DNA of 8,424 nt from CAYUVA01 sp964448115 [NCBI: uncultured bacterium] (GTDB taxonomy: Bacteria > CAYUVA01). Where the stretch lies: contig CAYUVA010000068.1 of NCBI GenBank assembly GCA_964448115.1, positions 1-8,424 on the forward strand. The letters are read 5' to 3'. Position numbers and translations under genes: made by a program. The notes beneath the pieces are model-generated. The model was given only the letters and a program-made list of their open reading frames with translations. It had not been told where the DNA came from and did not search any database. Below are positions 1-5,705 of the stretch, one piece after another (the stretch's first letter is position 1; every line of letters begins with the position of its first letter).

Positions 1-232
1 ATCTACCTGAGAGCGCATACCTTTCGGCGCTTAGCATTTTCTCTATCCTGATGAGCTGATCCTGGTAGTCTGGGGATCCCTGGATCAATCCAGCTACTCT
101 ATCCAGCCAACGGATGAAGCTGTTCTGGTTCGGCACCGGCGCCTGTTCGAATCCACGAGCACAGATATTGCAGCTACGGCAGACAAAGGCTTGGTGTATA
201 GAGTTGCCTATCTCGAAGATGTAATTCTCCAT
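1..232 (-). CDS. Partial protein of unknown function with a Cys-x2-Cys motif (N-terminal 77 residues)
   Basis: The frame is open from an ATG to the left edge, so the C-terminus is missing. The protein starts MENYIFEIGNSIHQAFVC and contains CRSCNIC (residues 18-24), a possible metal-binding or redox pair with a third Cys three residues earlier. The following stretch, rich in Asp, Arg and Ile (SFIRWLDRVAGLIQ), looks helical and soluble. No signal peptide or membrane segment is seen. This ATG is the only usual start codon after the in-frame stop at 296-298. No clear Shine-Dalgarno sequence precedes it, but a strong promoter does (294-299 and 271-276). It is divergent from clpC. I do not recognise the family. 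That it is a real gene is fairly likely from the promoter and the normal-looking composition; the function is unknown. Confidence 0.6.
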   Translation of the reverse strand, partial: MENYIFEIGNSIHQAFVCRSCNICARGFEQAPVPNQNSFIRWLDRVAGLIQGSPDYQDQLIRIEKMLSAERYALSGR

Positions 233-270
233 ACATGTGATACTGGTTTGTTTTGAATATTCTTGGTAGG

Positions 271-299
271 ATAATATCTGAAATCGTATTTTGTGTCAA
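271..299 (-). promoter_or_regulatory. Sigma70-type promoter of the partial leftward gene
   Basis: On the minus strand TTGACA (299-294) is followed after exactly 17 nt by TATTAT (276-271), a perfect -35 and a 5/6 -10. Transcription would start near 264, leaving a leader of about 32 nt before the ATG at 232. The upstream edge touches a 13-bp dyad (301-313). Confidence 0.6.
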
Positions 300-300
300 T

Positions 301-313
301 AGCTTGACAAGCT
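301..313. promoter_or_regulatory. 13-bp dyad AGCTTG-A-CAAGCT, possible operator
   Basis: The two 6-nt arms AGCTTG and CAAGCT are perfect reverse complements around one A. The dyad lies immediately upstream of the -35 box of the leftward promoter, within the divergent spacer between that gene and clpC. This is a usual place for an activator or repressor site. The regulator is unknown and chance cannot be excluded. Confidence 0.3.
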
Positions 314-408
314 CCATATAATTTTATTTGATCTTAGTTTATTTTTTAACCTATAATCCCGATGTCGAGAGATATAGCGGAAAGTTTGCGACACATTTAT
401 AAAATCGC

Positions 409-442
409 TTGACAAAAAGACACTCAGGTGTTATATTATAAC
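409..442 (+). promoter_or_regulatory. Sigma70-type promoter of clpC with overlapping dyads
   Basis: TTGACA (409-414), a 17-nt spacer and TATATT (432-437) form a near-consensus promoter, with a predicted start near 444 and a leader of about 25 nt. The spacer contains the dyad ACAC-TCAG-GTGT (420-431). A second dyad, GTTATA-T-TATAAC (430-442), overlaps the -10 box. Both would place a bound protein over RNA polymerase contacts, as expected of a repressor. Neither matches CIRCE (HrcA), the CtsR direct heptads or HAIR (HspR). The promoter is well supported; the operator role is inference. Confidence 0.65.
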
Positions 443-468
443 CAGTTTAACTCAACAAGGTGGAAGCG

Positions 469-2913
469 ATGATAAACTGGGGCAAATTTACCGACAAAGC
501 AAAAGAAGCGGTTGCACTAGGGCAACAATACGCATCCAGGATGGGGCAACACCATCTCAATACAGACCATATCCTTCTTGGAATGGTCGATCAAGATAAT
601 AGCATCGTACTCAAACTCTTCGAAGAGATGGGATTCGATCCCCAAAAAGCAAAGGATGTTATAAGGGACCGGGTCATCCGCTCTCAGGTGCTATCCTCGA
701 GGGTGCCGCGCGGTTCGGAGCTGCAAATATACCTCACCGAGGAGACGGACAGGCTGCTCAATAACGCAATCGAGGAGTCTAATCGTCTCAACGACCAGTT
801 TGCTGGCTGCGAGCATCTCTTCATCGCCATGGTCAAGGATAGTTCATCGACCGCTGGTGCCATTTTACAGAACCTCGATGTAAACCTTGAGAGGCTCTAC
901 CAATCATTGCAAAAGGTTCGTGGTTCCCAGAGGAGCATGGATGAGTCCGCTGAGGAGAAATACGATATGCTCAAGCGCTTCACCGTTGACCTGACCGACC
1001 TTGCTAGGCAAGGAAAGCTTGATCCGGTTATCGGGCGCGAAGACCTCATAAAAAGGGTTATCCAGATACTCTCGCGGCGAACCAAGAACAATCCGGTACT
1101 TATCGGCGATGCCGGAGTGGGAAAGACTGCAATAGTCGAGGGACTGGCTCAGAAAATAGTCAGCAACGAGATACCTGAGATGCTCAAGGATAAAAATGTG
1201 ATATCGCTTGATTTATCGAGTGTCGTTGCTGGTTCAAAGTACCGCGGGGAGTTCGAGGAGAGACTCAAGACCATCATTGACCAGATAAAGGAAGCTTCTG
1301 GAAAGATTATCCTTTTCATAGACGAGCTGCATAATGTTGTCGGAGCCGGCGCTGCCGAGGGGAGCATCGATGCCTCGAATATGCTCAAGCCGGCGCTGGC
1401 ACGCGGGGAGTTGCAATGCGTTGGTGCTACCACCATCGATGAATATCGCAAACATATCGAAAAAGATGTTGCTCTGCAGCGCAGGTTTCAGCCAGTGTTG
1501 GTCGAAGAACCTTCCATCGAGGACACCATAAAAATCCTGCATGGATTGAAGGATAAATATGAGAAGCACCATGATGTCTGCATCACTGAGGATGCTATCA
1601 TAGCAGCCGCTAAGCTCTCTGCACGGTACATCAGCGATCGCTTCCTTCCGGACAAGGCTATTGACCTCATTGATGAGGCTGCCTCAAAGGTGCACCTGGA
1701 GGCGACCTATATACCACCAGAGATAATCAGGCTGCAAAAGGAGCTTGAAGAGCTTAACCAAAAGGAGCAGGAGGCGGCATCAATAGGAGATTACGAGGAG
1801 GCAGCTAGAATAAAACAGCAGAAGATTAAACTCAACGAAGAGCTTGCTGAGCAGAAAGATAGGCATGAGAGAGAGCGTGTAACCTGTGATTTGACCGTGG
1901 ATGCAGAACAGATAGCACAGGTTATCTCAAGATGGACAGGAATACCGGTAAGCAAGGTGATGGAGACCGAGAAGGACAAGCTGGTCAACATGGAGGATAA
2001 CCTCCACAAACGAGTGATCGGGCAGGACGCAGCTATCAAGGCGATCTCTGAGGCAGTCAGGCGCTCTCGGGCAGGGCTGTCTGATCCCAACCGACCTATC
2101 GGCTCCTTCATCTTCCTTGGACCAACTGGAGTCGGAAAAACCGAGCTGGCAAAGGCGCTGGCTGAATTCCTCTTCGATGATGAGAGTGCACTGGTCCGCA
2201 TCGATATGTCAGAATACATGGAGAAATTCTCCGTTTCACGCCTCATCGGCGCACCACCAGGCTATGTCGGTTACGAGGAGGGAGGGCAACTCACCGAGGC
2301 AGTCAGGCGCAAGCCTTACTCTGTTGTGCTTTTCGATGAGATCGAAAAAGCACACCCGGAGGTATTTCACCTCTTGCTGCAACTGATCGATGATGGAAGA
2401 TTGACCGACTCAAAGGGCAAGGTAGTGGACTTCAGAAACACTATTGTAATAATGACCTCCAACCTCGGCTCCAGGTATATACACTCCTTGACACCAGATC
2501 TCAGCCCAGAACAGCTTAAACAGGAGTTAGAGCGGATGCGTAAGGCGGTAACCGAGCAGCTACATTCCTTCTTCAAGCCTGAATTTCTTAACCGCATTGA
2601 TGATATAATCATCTTCGAGCCGCTCACCAGGGAGCAGGTGAAGCAGATAGTGCATCTACTGATCGAGCGTGTCCATAAGCGCCTGGCAGACAAAAACATC
2701 AGGCTCGAATTAACATCTCAGGTCTTTGATCATCTGTCTGAGATCGGCTTCGATCCCAACTATGGCGCTCGTCCACTGAAGCGAGCTATCCAGCGTATGA
2801 TAGAGAACAAGATCGCTTCGGAGATGATCAAGCAAGGCATATCCCAGGATGCAACCATTAAAGCCTATCTCAAGGACAGCCAAATTGCCATAGAGGTACA
2901 GAAGAGAGACTAA
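469..2913 (+). CDS. clpC: ClpC-like AAA+ chaperone/unfoldase (Clp ATPase, class I, 814 aa)
   Basis: This is a cytoplasmic hexameric ATPase that unfolds or disaggregates proteins; ClpC proteins usually feed ClpP. Start: AAGGTGG (457-463) lies 5 nt before ATG 469, so I prefer that ATG over an in-frame GTG at 460, which would sit inside the ribosome site. Domains: N-terminal substrate/adaptor domain with two Clp_N repeats (about 1-150); AAA module 1 with Walker A GDAGVGKT (213-220), Walker B ILFIDE and arginine finger region QRRF; short UVR-like coiled coil (about 420-470), much shorter than the ClpB middle domain; AAA module 2 with GPTGVGKT (551-558) and VVLFDE; C-terminal D2-small domain with [10 protein letters not shown]. 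Length fits ClpC (about 810). Odd: between TSNLGS and PEFLNRID I see no VGF/IGF/IGL-type tripeptide for ClpP docking, so it might act without ClpP, as ClpB does. It is monocistronic as far as seen. Confidence 0.93.
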   Translation: MINWGKFTDKAKEAVALGQQYASRMGQHHLNTDHILLGMVDQDNSIVLKLFEEMGFDPQKAKDVIRDRVIRSQVLSSRVPRGSELQIYLTEETDRLLNNAIEESNRLNDQFAGCEHLFIAMVKDSSSTAGAILQNLDVNLERLYQSLQKVRGSQRSMDESAEEKYDMLKRFTVDLTDLARQGKLDPVIGREDLIKRVIQILSRRTKNNPVLIGDAGVGKTAIVEGLAQKIVSNEIPEMLKDKNVISLDLSSVVAGSKYRGEFEERLKTIIDQIKEASGKIILFIDELHNVVGAGAAEGSIDASNMLKPALARGELQCVGATTIDEYRKHIEKDVALQRRFQPVLVEEPSIEDTIKILHGLKDKYEKHHDVCITEDAIIAAAKLSARYISDRFLPDKAIDLIDEAASKVHLEATYIPPEIIRLQKELEELNQKEQEAASIGDYEEAARIKQQKIKLNEELAEQKDRHERERVTCDLTVDAEQIAQVISRWTGIPVSKVMETEKDKLVNMEDNLHKRVIGQDAAIKAISEAVRRSRAGLSDPNRPIGSFIFLGPTGVGKTELAKALAEFLFDDESALVRIDMSEYMEKFSVSRLIGAPPGYVGYEEGGQLTEAVRRKPYSVVLFDEIEKAHPEVFHLLLQLIDDGRLTDSKGKVVDFRNTIVIMTSNLGSRYIHSLTPDLSPEQLKQELERMRKAVTEQLHSFFKPEFLNRIDDIIIFEPLTREQVKQIVHLLIERVHKRLADKNIRLELTSQVFDHLSEIGFDPNYGARPLKRAIQRMIENKIASEMIKQGISQDATIKAYLKDSQIAIEVQKRD

Positions 2914-3082
2914 TGGACTGACAACTAAATACTAAGGCAGCGTAGGCGCAACCAGATCTTGAAGGCTCTTATAGATAATCCCGACACGGTCGAGATGACA
3001 CAGATAGGAGAGCGGGATCGGCAACCGGTTCATGGTTGGGTCAGTTAAACGATGCTCAAAGGGCGTAAAAATCGTTATGCGC

Positions 3083-3106
3083 AACTGTTTCAGCGCTGAA
3101 ACAGTT
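3083..3106. repeat. Perfect 24-bp palindrome
   Basis: The arms AACTGTTTCAGC and GCTGAAACAGTT are exact reverse complements with no spacer. As RNA it would form a long stem with a minimal loop; as DNA it is a symmetric site. It is the first of three hairpins in the clpC-glpX spacer. No T-run follows directly, so it is not a standard terminator. It could be a protein-binding site, a cruciform or part of a repeat element. Confidence 0.7.
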
Positions 3107-3112
3107 CCAATT

Positions 3113-3147
3113 GAATGTAATGCAAGCATGATGCTTGGGTTACATTC
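3113..3147. repeat. 35-nt imperfect hairpin, possible terminator of clpC or part of a repeat element
   Basis: Outer arms GAATGTAA (3113-3120) and TTACATTC (3140-3147) and inner arms CAAGCAT (3123-3129) and ATGCTTG (3131-3137) pair completely, around one central G and a 2x2 internal bulge. The stem lies about 200 nt after the clpC stop and is followed by a pyrimidine-rich stretch (TTTCCTTTCC), so it could end clpC transcription. Its length and neighbours also fit a small dispersed element. Confidence 0.55.
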
Positions 3148-3165
3148 CGGTTTCCTTTCCTTGTC

Positions 3166-3185
3166 ATTCCCGCGCCGGCGGGAAT
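3166..3185. repeat. dRS3-like / REP-like palindrome ATTCCC-N8-GGGAAT
   Basis: The arms ATTCCCGC and GCGGGAAT flank GCCG. The flanks (GTC before, CGAG after) resemble the widespread dispersed repeat of the form GTCATTCCCGCG...GGGAATC. The ATTCCC-N8-GGGAAT pattern is that of Neisseria dRS3 elements, which are targets for phage integration there. Similar repeats occur in unrelated bacteria. Copy number elsewhere in this genome cannot be seen here. Confidence 0.6.
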
Positions 3186-3243
3186 CGAGTAATTTTGATC
3201 AAAAATACCTTGAGTGAATGGTATTAGCCTTAAGACTAGAGTA

Positions 3244-3271
3244 TTGCATAATTTTTTAATGCTGTTACAAT
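3244..3271 (+). promoter_or_regulatory. Sigma70-type promoter of glpX
   Basis: TTGCAT (3244-3249), a 16-nt spacer and TACAAT (3266-3271) form a plausible promoter, giving a start near 3278 and a leader of about 28 nt. The leader ends in the strong ribosome site AAAGGGGG, 7 nt before the ATG. No operator or riboswitch fold is evident. Confidence 0.45.
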
Positions 3272-3305
3272 GTCTTGTTAGAATGTGATAAAAGGGGGAT
3301 GAAAA

Positions 3306-4280
3306 ATGGATTCTGATGTATTATCCAGGATCTTCCTGAAGGTTACAGAGGCTGCTGCCATCGCTTCTGCACAAACGATGGGACAAGGGGATCGCAAGAA
3401 GTCAGACCAGGTTGCGGTTACCGCGATGCGCGATGCCCTCAATAAAGAGCCTATCCTCGGACGAGTGGTGATCGGAGAGGGCGAAAGAGACAAGGCTCCG
3501 ATGCTCTATGTTGGCGAAGAAGTAGGCGGTGGAGATGAGGGTGCTCCTGAGATCGATATCGCGGTAGATCCCTTAGAGGGCACTAACCTGTGTGCTAATG
3601 GAATGCCCAATGCGATTGCGGTCATAGCAGCCTCCTCCAAAGGAGGCTTATTTTATGCACCTGATGTTTATTTGGATAAATTGATAGTGGGACCCAGTGC
3701 CAAGGGACATGTCGATATCAATGCCCCGGTCAAGCATAACCTGATCCAGATAGCCAAAGCATTGAATTATTCAGTTACCGACCTGGTCATCACCGTGTTG
3801 GATCGGGAGAGACACTATCCCCTGATGTCCGAGATAAGGAAAACCGGTGCCAGGATCAAGCTGATCGGGGATGGCGATGTTATCGCCAGTATCGAGGCGG
3901 CGATCAGAGGCACCGGCGTACATGCGGTAATGGGCGCCGGCGGCGCTCCAGAGGGAGTGCTTACTGCCGCTGCCATGAAGTGCCTCGGCGGTGAGATACA
4001 AGCCAAGTTCTGTGTATATACTGCTGAACACAAGAACCGCCTTGAGGAACTGGGAATAACTGACCTGGACAAGGTTTATACCACCGATGACCTCGCTCCG
4101 GGGGATGATATCGTGATGGCAGCGACTGGAGTTACCAGCGGTTGGCTCCTAAAGGGAGTCAACTTCTTCGGAGACGCCTGCCGAACCCATTCCATAGTAA
4201 TGTCCTACAATCCGAGGGAGATCCGCTTCGTTGATACAATCCATATCGGCAAGGAATTCACCGGCGCAGTAAAACTCTAG
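3306..4280 (+). CDS. glpX: Class II fructose-1,6-bisphosphatase (GlpX family, 324 aa)
   Basis: The family hydrolyses fructose 1,6-bisphosphate to fructose 6-phosphate and phosphate, a cytoplasmic gluconeogenic step that needs divalent metal; some members also act on sedoheptulose 1,7-bisphosphate. Seen in order: IGEGERDKAPMLYVGEE (56-72) with the metal-site Glu; DIAVDPLEGT (84-93), the Li-sensitive phosphatase signature in its GlpX form; KLIVGPSAKG (125-134); GDGDV (188-192); and GGAPEGVLTAAA (212-223) with the catalytic-site Glu. Length is typical (about 320-336) and both ends look intact. The ATG follows a strong GGGGG ribosome site; an ATG 7 nt upstream is in another frame and stops at once. 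The gene stands alone, convergent with the kinase/regulator operon, and has no glycerol genes beside it, so a general gluconeogenic role is more likely than a glycerol-specific one. Bifunctional activity cannot be judged from sequence. Confidence 0.95.
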   Translation: MDSDVLSRIFLKVTEAAAIASAQTMGQGDRKKSDQVAVTAMRDALNKEPILGRVVIGEGERDKAPMLYVGEEVGGGDEGAPEIDIAVDPLEGTNLCANGMPNAIAVIAASSKGGLFYAPDVYLDKLIVGPSAKGHVDINAPVKHNLIQIAKALNYSVTDLVITVLDRERHYPLMSEIRKTGARIKLIGDGDVIASIEAAIRGTGVHAVMGAGGAPEGVLTAAAMKCLGGEIQAKFCVYTAEHKNRLEELGITDLDKVYTTDDLAPGDDIVMAATGVTSGWLLKGVNFFGDACRTHSIVMSYNPREIRFVDTIHIGKEFTGAVKL

Positions 4281-4281
4281 G

Positions 4282-4328
4282 AGAATAGCCAAACTCGGAA
4301 CCATCGAAATATAATTTCTCGCTATTCT
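4282..4328. terminator. Possible bidirectional terminator between glpX and the regulator gene
   Basis: AGAATAGC (4282-4289) is the reverse complement of GCTATTCT (4321-4328), with a 31-nt loop that includes the small stem GAAAT-ATA-ATTTC. It spans the end of glpX and the end of the convergent regulator gene. The long loop and the lack of a clear T-run make it weak. Confidence 0.3.
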
Positions 4329-5680
4329 TGCGTAATCTGGTAGTTTTTTATCTTGTAAATTAGTGTCCTTCTGCCGATGCCGAGGCGTCTTGCCGTCTCG
4401 GTCTTGTTCCATCCGGTCTCCTTGAGCGTCTTTATGATAAGCTCCCGCTCCATCTCCTTGACGGTTGTGCCTTCGGGTGGTTTCATTGAATTATTTATTC
4501 CTTTTACTTTCTCATGTCTTTGGATTGCCAGGGGTAGGTTATCCGGGAGTATTTTCTCGAATCTAGCCATTATAACAGCGCGTTCTATCGCGTTTTCCAA
4601 TTCCCTGATATTGCCCGGCCAGTGGTAATGCAATAGCAGATCGAGCGCTTCCTTGGTGAAGTCCTTTATCTGCTTGTGGTTCTTATGCGCAAAGATCCCC
4701 AGAAAATGGTAGGCAAGCAGCCTGATATCATCACCCCTCTCCCGCAGCGAAGGCAGCGTTATTGGAACCACATGGAGTCGATAAAAGAGATCTTCCCTGA
4801 AGTTACCTTTTTTTACCTCTGCTTCTAGGTCTTTATTTGTTGCAGCGAGAATGCGCGTATCGACCTTCTGGGTTATGGTGGAGCCGACCTTCTCGAACTC
4901 CTTGTCCTGTAGAACGCGCAGCACCTTTGCTTGCAGGCTGGTTGACATGTCGCCGACCTCATCGAGAAAAATGGTGCCACCGTGGGCGATCTCGAACTTA
5001 CCGATCCGTTTGTCAACGCCGGTGGCGACTCTCTTTTCGATGCCGAACAGCTCGCTCTCCAGCAGGGTATCAACCAGCGCTGCGCAGTTCACCTTGACAA
5101 AGGGTCCCTCCTTGCGTTTGCTCAGGCGGTGGATTGCTTGGGCGATGAGTCCCTTGCCGGTGCCACTTTCACCATAGATGAGCACGGTTGCGTTGGTCGG
5201 CGCCACCAGTTGCACGGTCTCATATACCTCGTGCATAACCTCGCTTTGCCCAATGACGCCGGGGAGAAGGTACTTTTCGGAGAGAGCCTCCTTGAGTTGG
5301 AGATTCTGATCCAGCAAAGCGCCGTGTCTGAGCGCCTTGTCAACAACAACGCTCAGCTCTTCTATGTCGATAGGCTTGTTCAGATAATCAAAGGCACCCA
5401 GTTTCATCGCCTCCACAGCGGTCTTTACCGTGGCGTAGGCGGTGAGGACTATTATCATCTGCTGCGGCTTCAGGCTTTTTATCTCCTTGATCGCCTCGAT
5501 GCCGTCCATTCGTTTCATCTTAAGATCCATAATCACCAGATCAAAGGACTCCGAGGCGCATTTATGGACACCGACATCGCCATCATCAGCTTCCTCGACA
5601 GCGTGTCCCGCATCGCCAAGCACGGTGCAGAGCAGCTTTCGACTCGAGTGCTCATCGTCAACCACCAGGATTCTTCCCAT
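4322..5680 (-). CDS. NtrC-family response regulator (receiver, AAA, Fis-type HTH; 452 aa) with altered GAFTGA loop
   Basis: Receiver domain (1-120) has the full acidic pocket D8, D9, phospho-acceptor D52, T80 and K102. The AAA domain has Walker A GESGTGKG (170-177), Walker B TIFLDE (236-241) and sensor II GNIRELEN (near 356-363). The C-terminus carries a Fis-type helix-turn-helix (TETARRLGIGRRTLIYKIKN). By family it should be phosphorylated by the adjacent kinase, oligomerise and drive sigma54 RNA polymerase. Odd: the sigma54-contacting GAFTGA loop reads RVATGV (217-222), keeping the T and G but losing the key Phe, and Walker A ends in Gly rather than the usual Glu. Start: I chose the ATG beginning MGRILVVDDE. 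A TTG 33 nt upstream keeps the frame open, but the strong AAGGAGGTGA (5700-5691) lies between them. The target genes are unknown, and no -24/-12 promoter is evident nearby. Confidence 0.9.
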   Translation of the reverse strand: MGRILVVDDEHSSRKLLCTVLGDAGHAVEEADDGDVGVHKCASESFDLVIMDLKMKRMDGIEAIKEIKSLKPQQMIIVLTAYATVKTAVEAMKLGAFDYLNKPIDIEELSVVVDKALRHGALLDQNLQLKEALSEKYLLPGVIGQSEVMHEVYETVQLVAPTNATVLIYGESGTGKGLIAQAIHRLSKRKEGPFVKVNCAALVDTLLESELFGIEKRVATGVDKRIGKFEIAHGGTIFLDEVGDMSTSLQAKVLRVLQDKEFEKVGSTITQKVDTRILAATNKDLEAEVKKGNFREDLFYRLHVVPITLPSLRERGDDIRLLAYHFLGIFAHKNHKQIKDFTKEALDLLLHYHWPGNIRELENAIERAVIMARFEKILPDNLPLAIQRHEKVKGINNSMKPPEGTTVKEMERELIIKTLKETGWNKTETARRLGIGRRTLIYKIKNYQITQE

Positions 5681-5690
5681 GCCGGTGCAT

Positions 5691-5700
5691 TCACCTCCTT
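5691..5700 (-). promoter_or_regulatory. Ribosome binding site that fixes the regulator start
   Basis: AAGGAGGTGA, almost fully complementary to the 16S 3' end, lies between the kinase stop (5706-5708) and the ATG at 5680. It is inside any product starting at the TTG at 5713, so it argues for the ATG. The spacing of 10 nt from its last base is somewhat long. Confidence 0.6.
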
Positions 5701-5705
5701 TATTC

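Larger units (their letters stand above)
2914..3243. other. Gene-free spacer between clpC and glpX with hairpins
   Basis: No ORF here is convincing; the short open frames cross the palindromes and look like translated repeats. Besides the three hairpins listed separately, weaker symmetry is visible: ATCCCG (2978-2983) against CGGGAT (3013-3018), AACCGGTT (3023-3030) and TTTTGATCAAAA (3193-3204). The concentration of inverted repeats suggests decayed mobile or REP-type sequence rather than a gene. Confidence 0.5.

Noticed and set aside
304-322. TTGACA (304-309) and TATAAT (317-322) as a rightward promoter
   Set aside because: Only 7 nt separate the boxes, far from the 16-18 needed.
460-468. 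GTG at 460 as the clpC start
   Set aside because: It lies within the Shine-Dalgarno sequence AAGGTGG, which is correctly spaced for the ATG at 469; nothing upstream would serve the GTG.
469-2913. Annotation of the Clp ATPase as ClpB
   Set aside because: The middle domain is about 50 residues with a UVR-like coiled coil, not the roughly 120-residue ClpB propeller, and total length is 814 rather than about 860. The missing ClpP loop is noted as a separate oddity.
2932-3129. A minus-strand 65-codon ORF in the same spacer
   Set aside because: It crosses the perfect palindrome, has no ribosome site and no recognisable motif. A decayed gene is possible but not supported.
3032-3217. A plus-strand ORF in the clpC-glpX spacer ending in a SFPRRRESS stretch
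   Set aside because: FPRRRES is the typical translation of the ATTCCCGCG repeat, and the frame runs through all three hairpins. I treat it as translated repeat.
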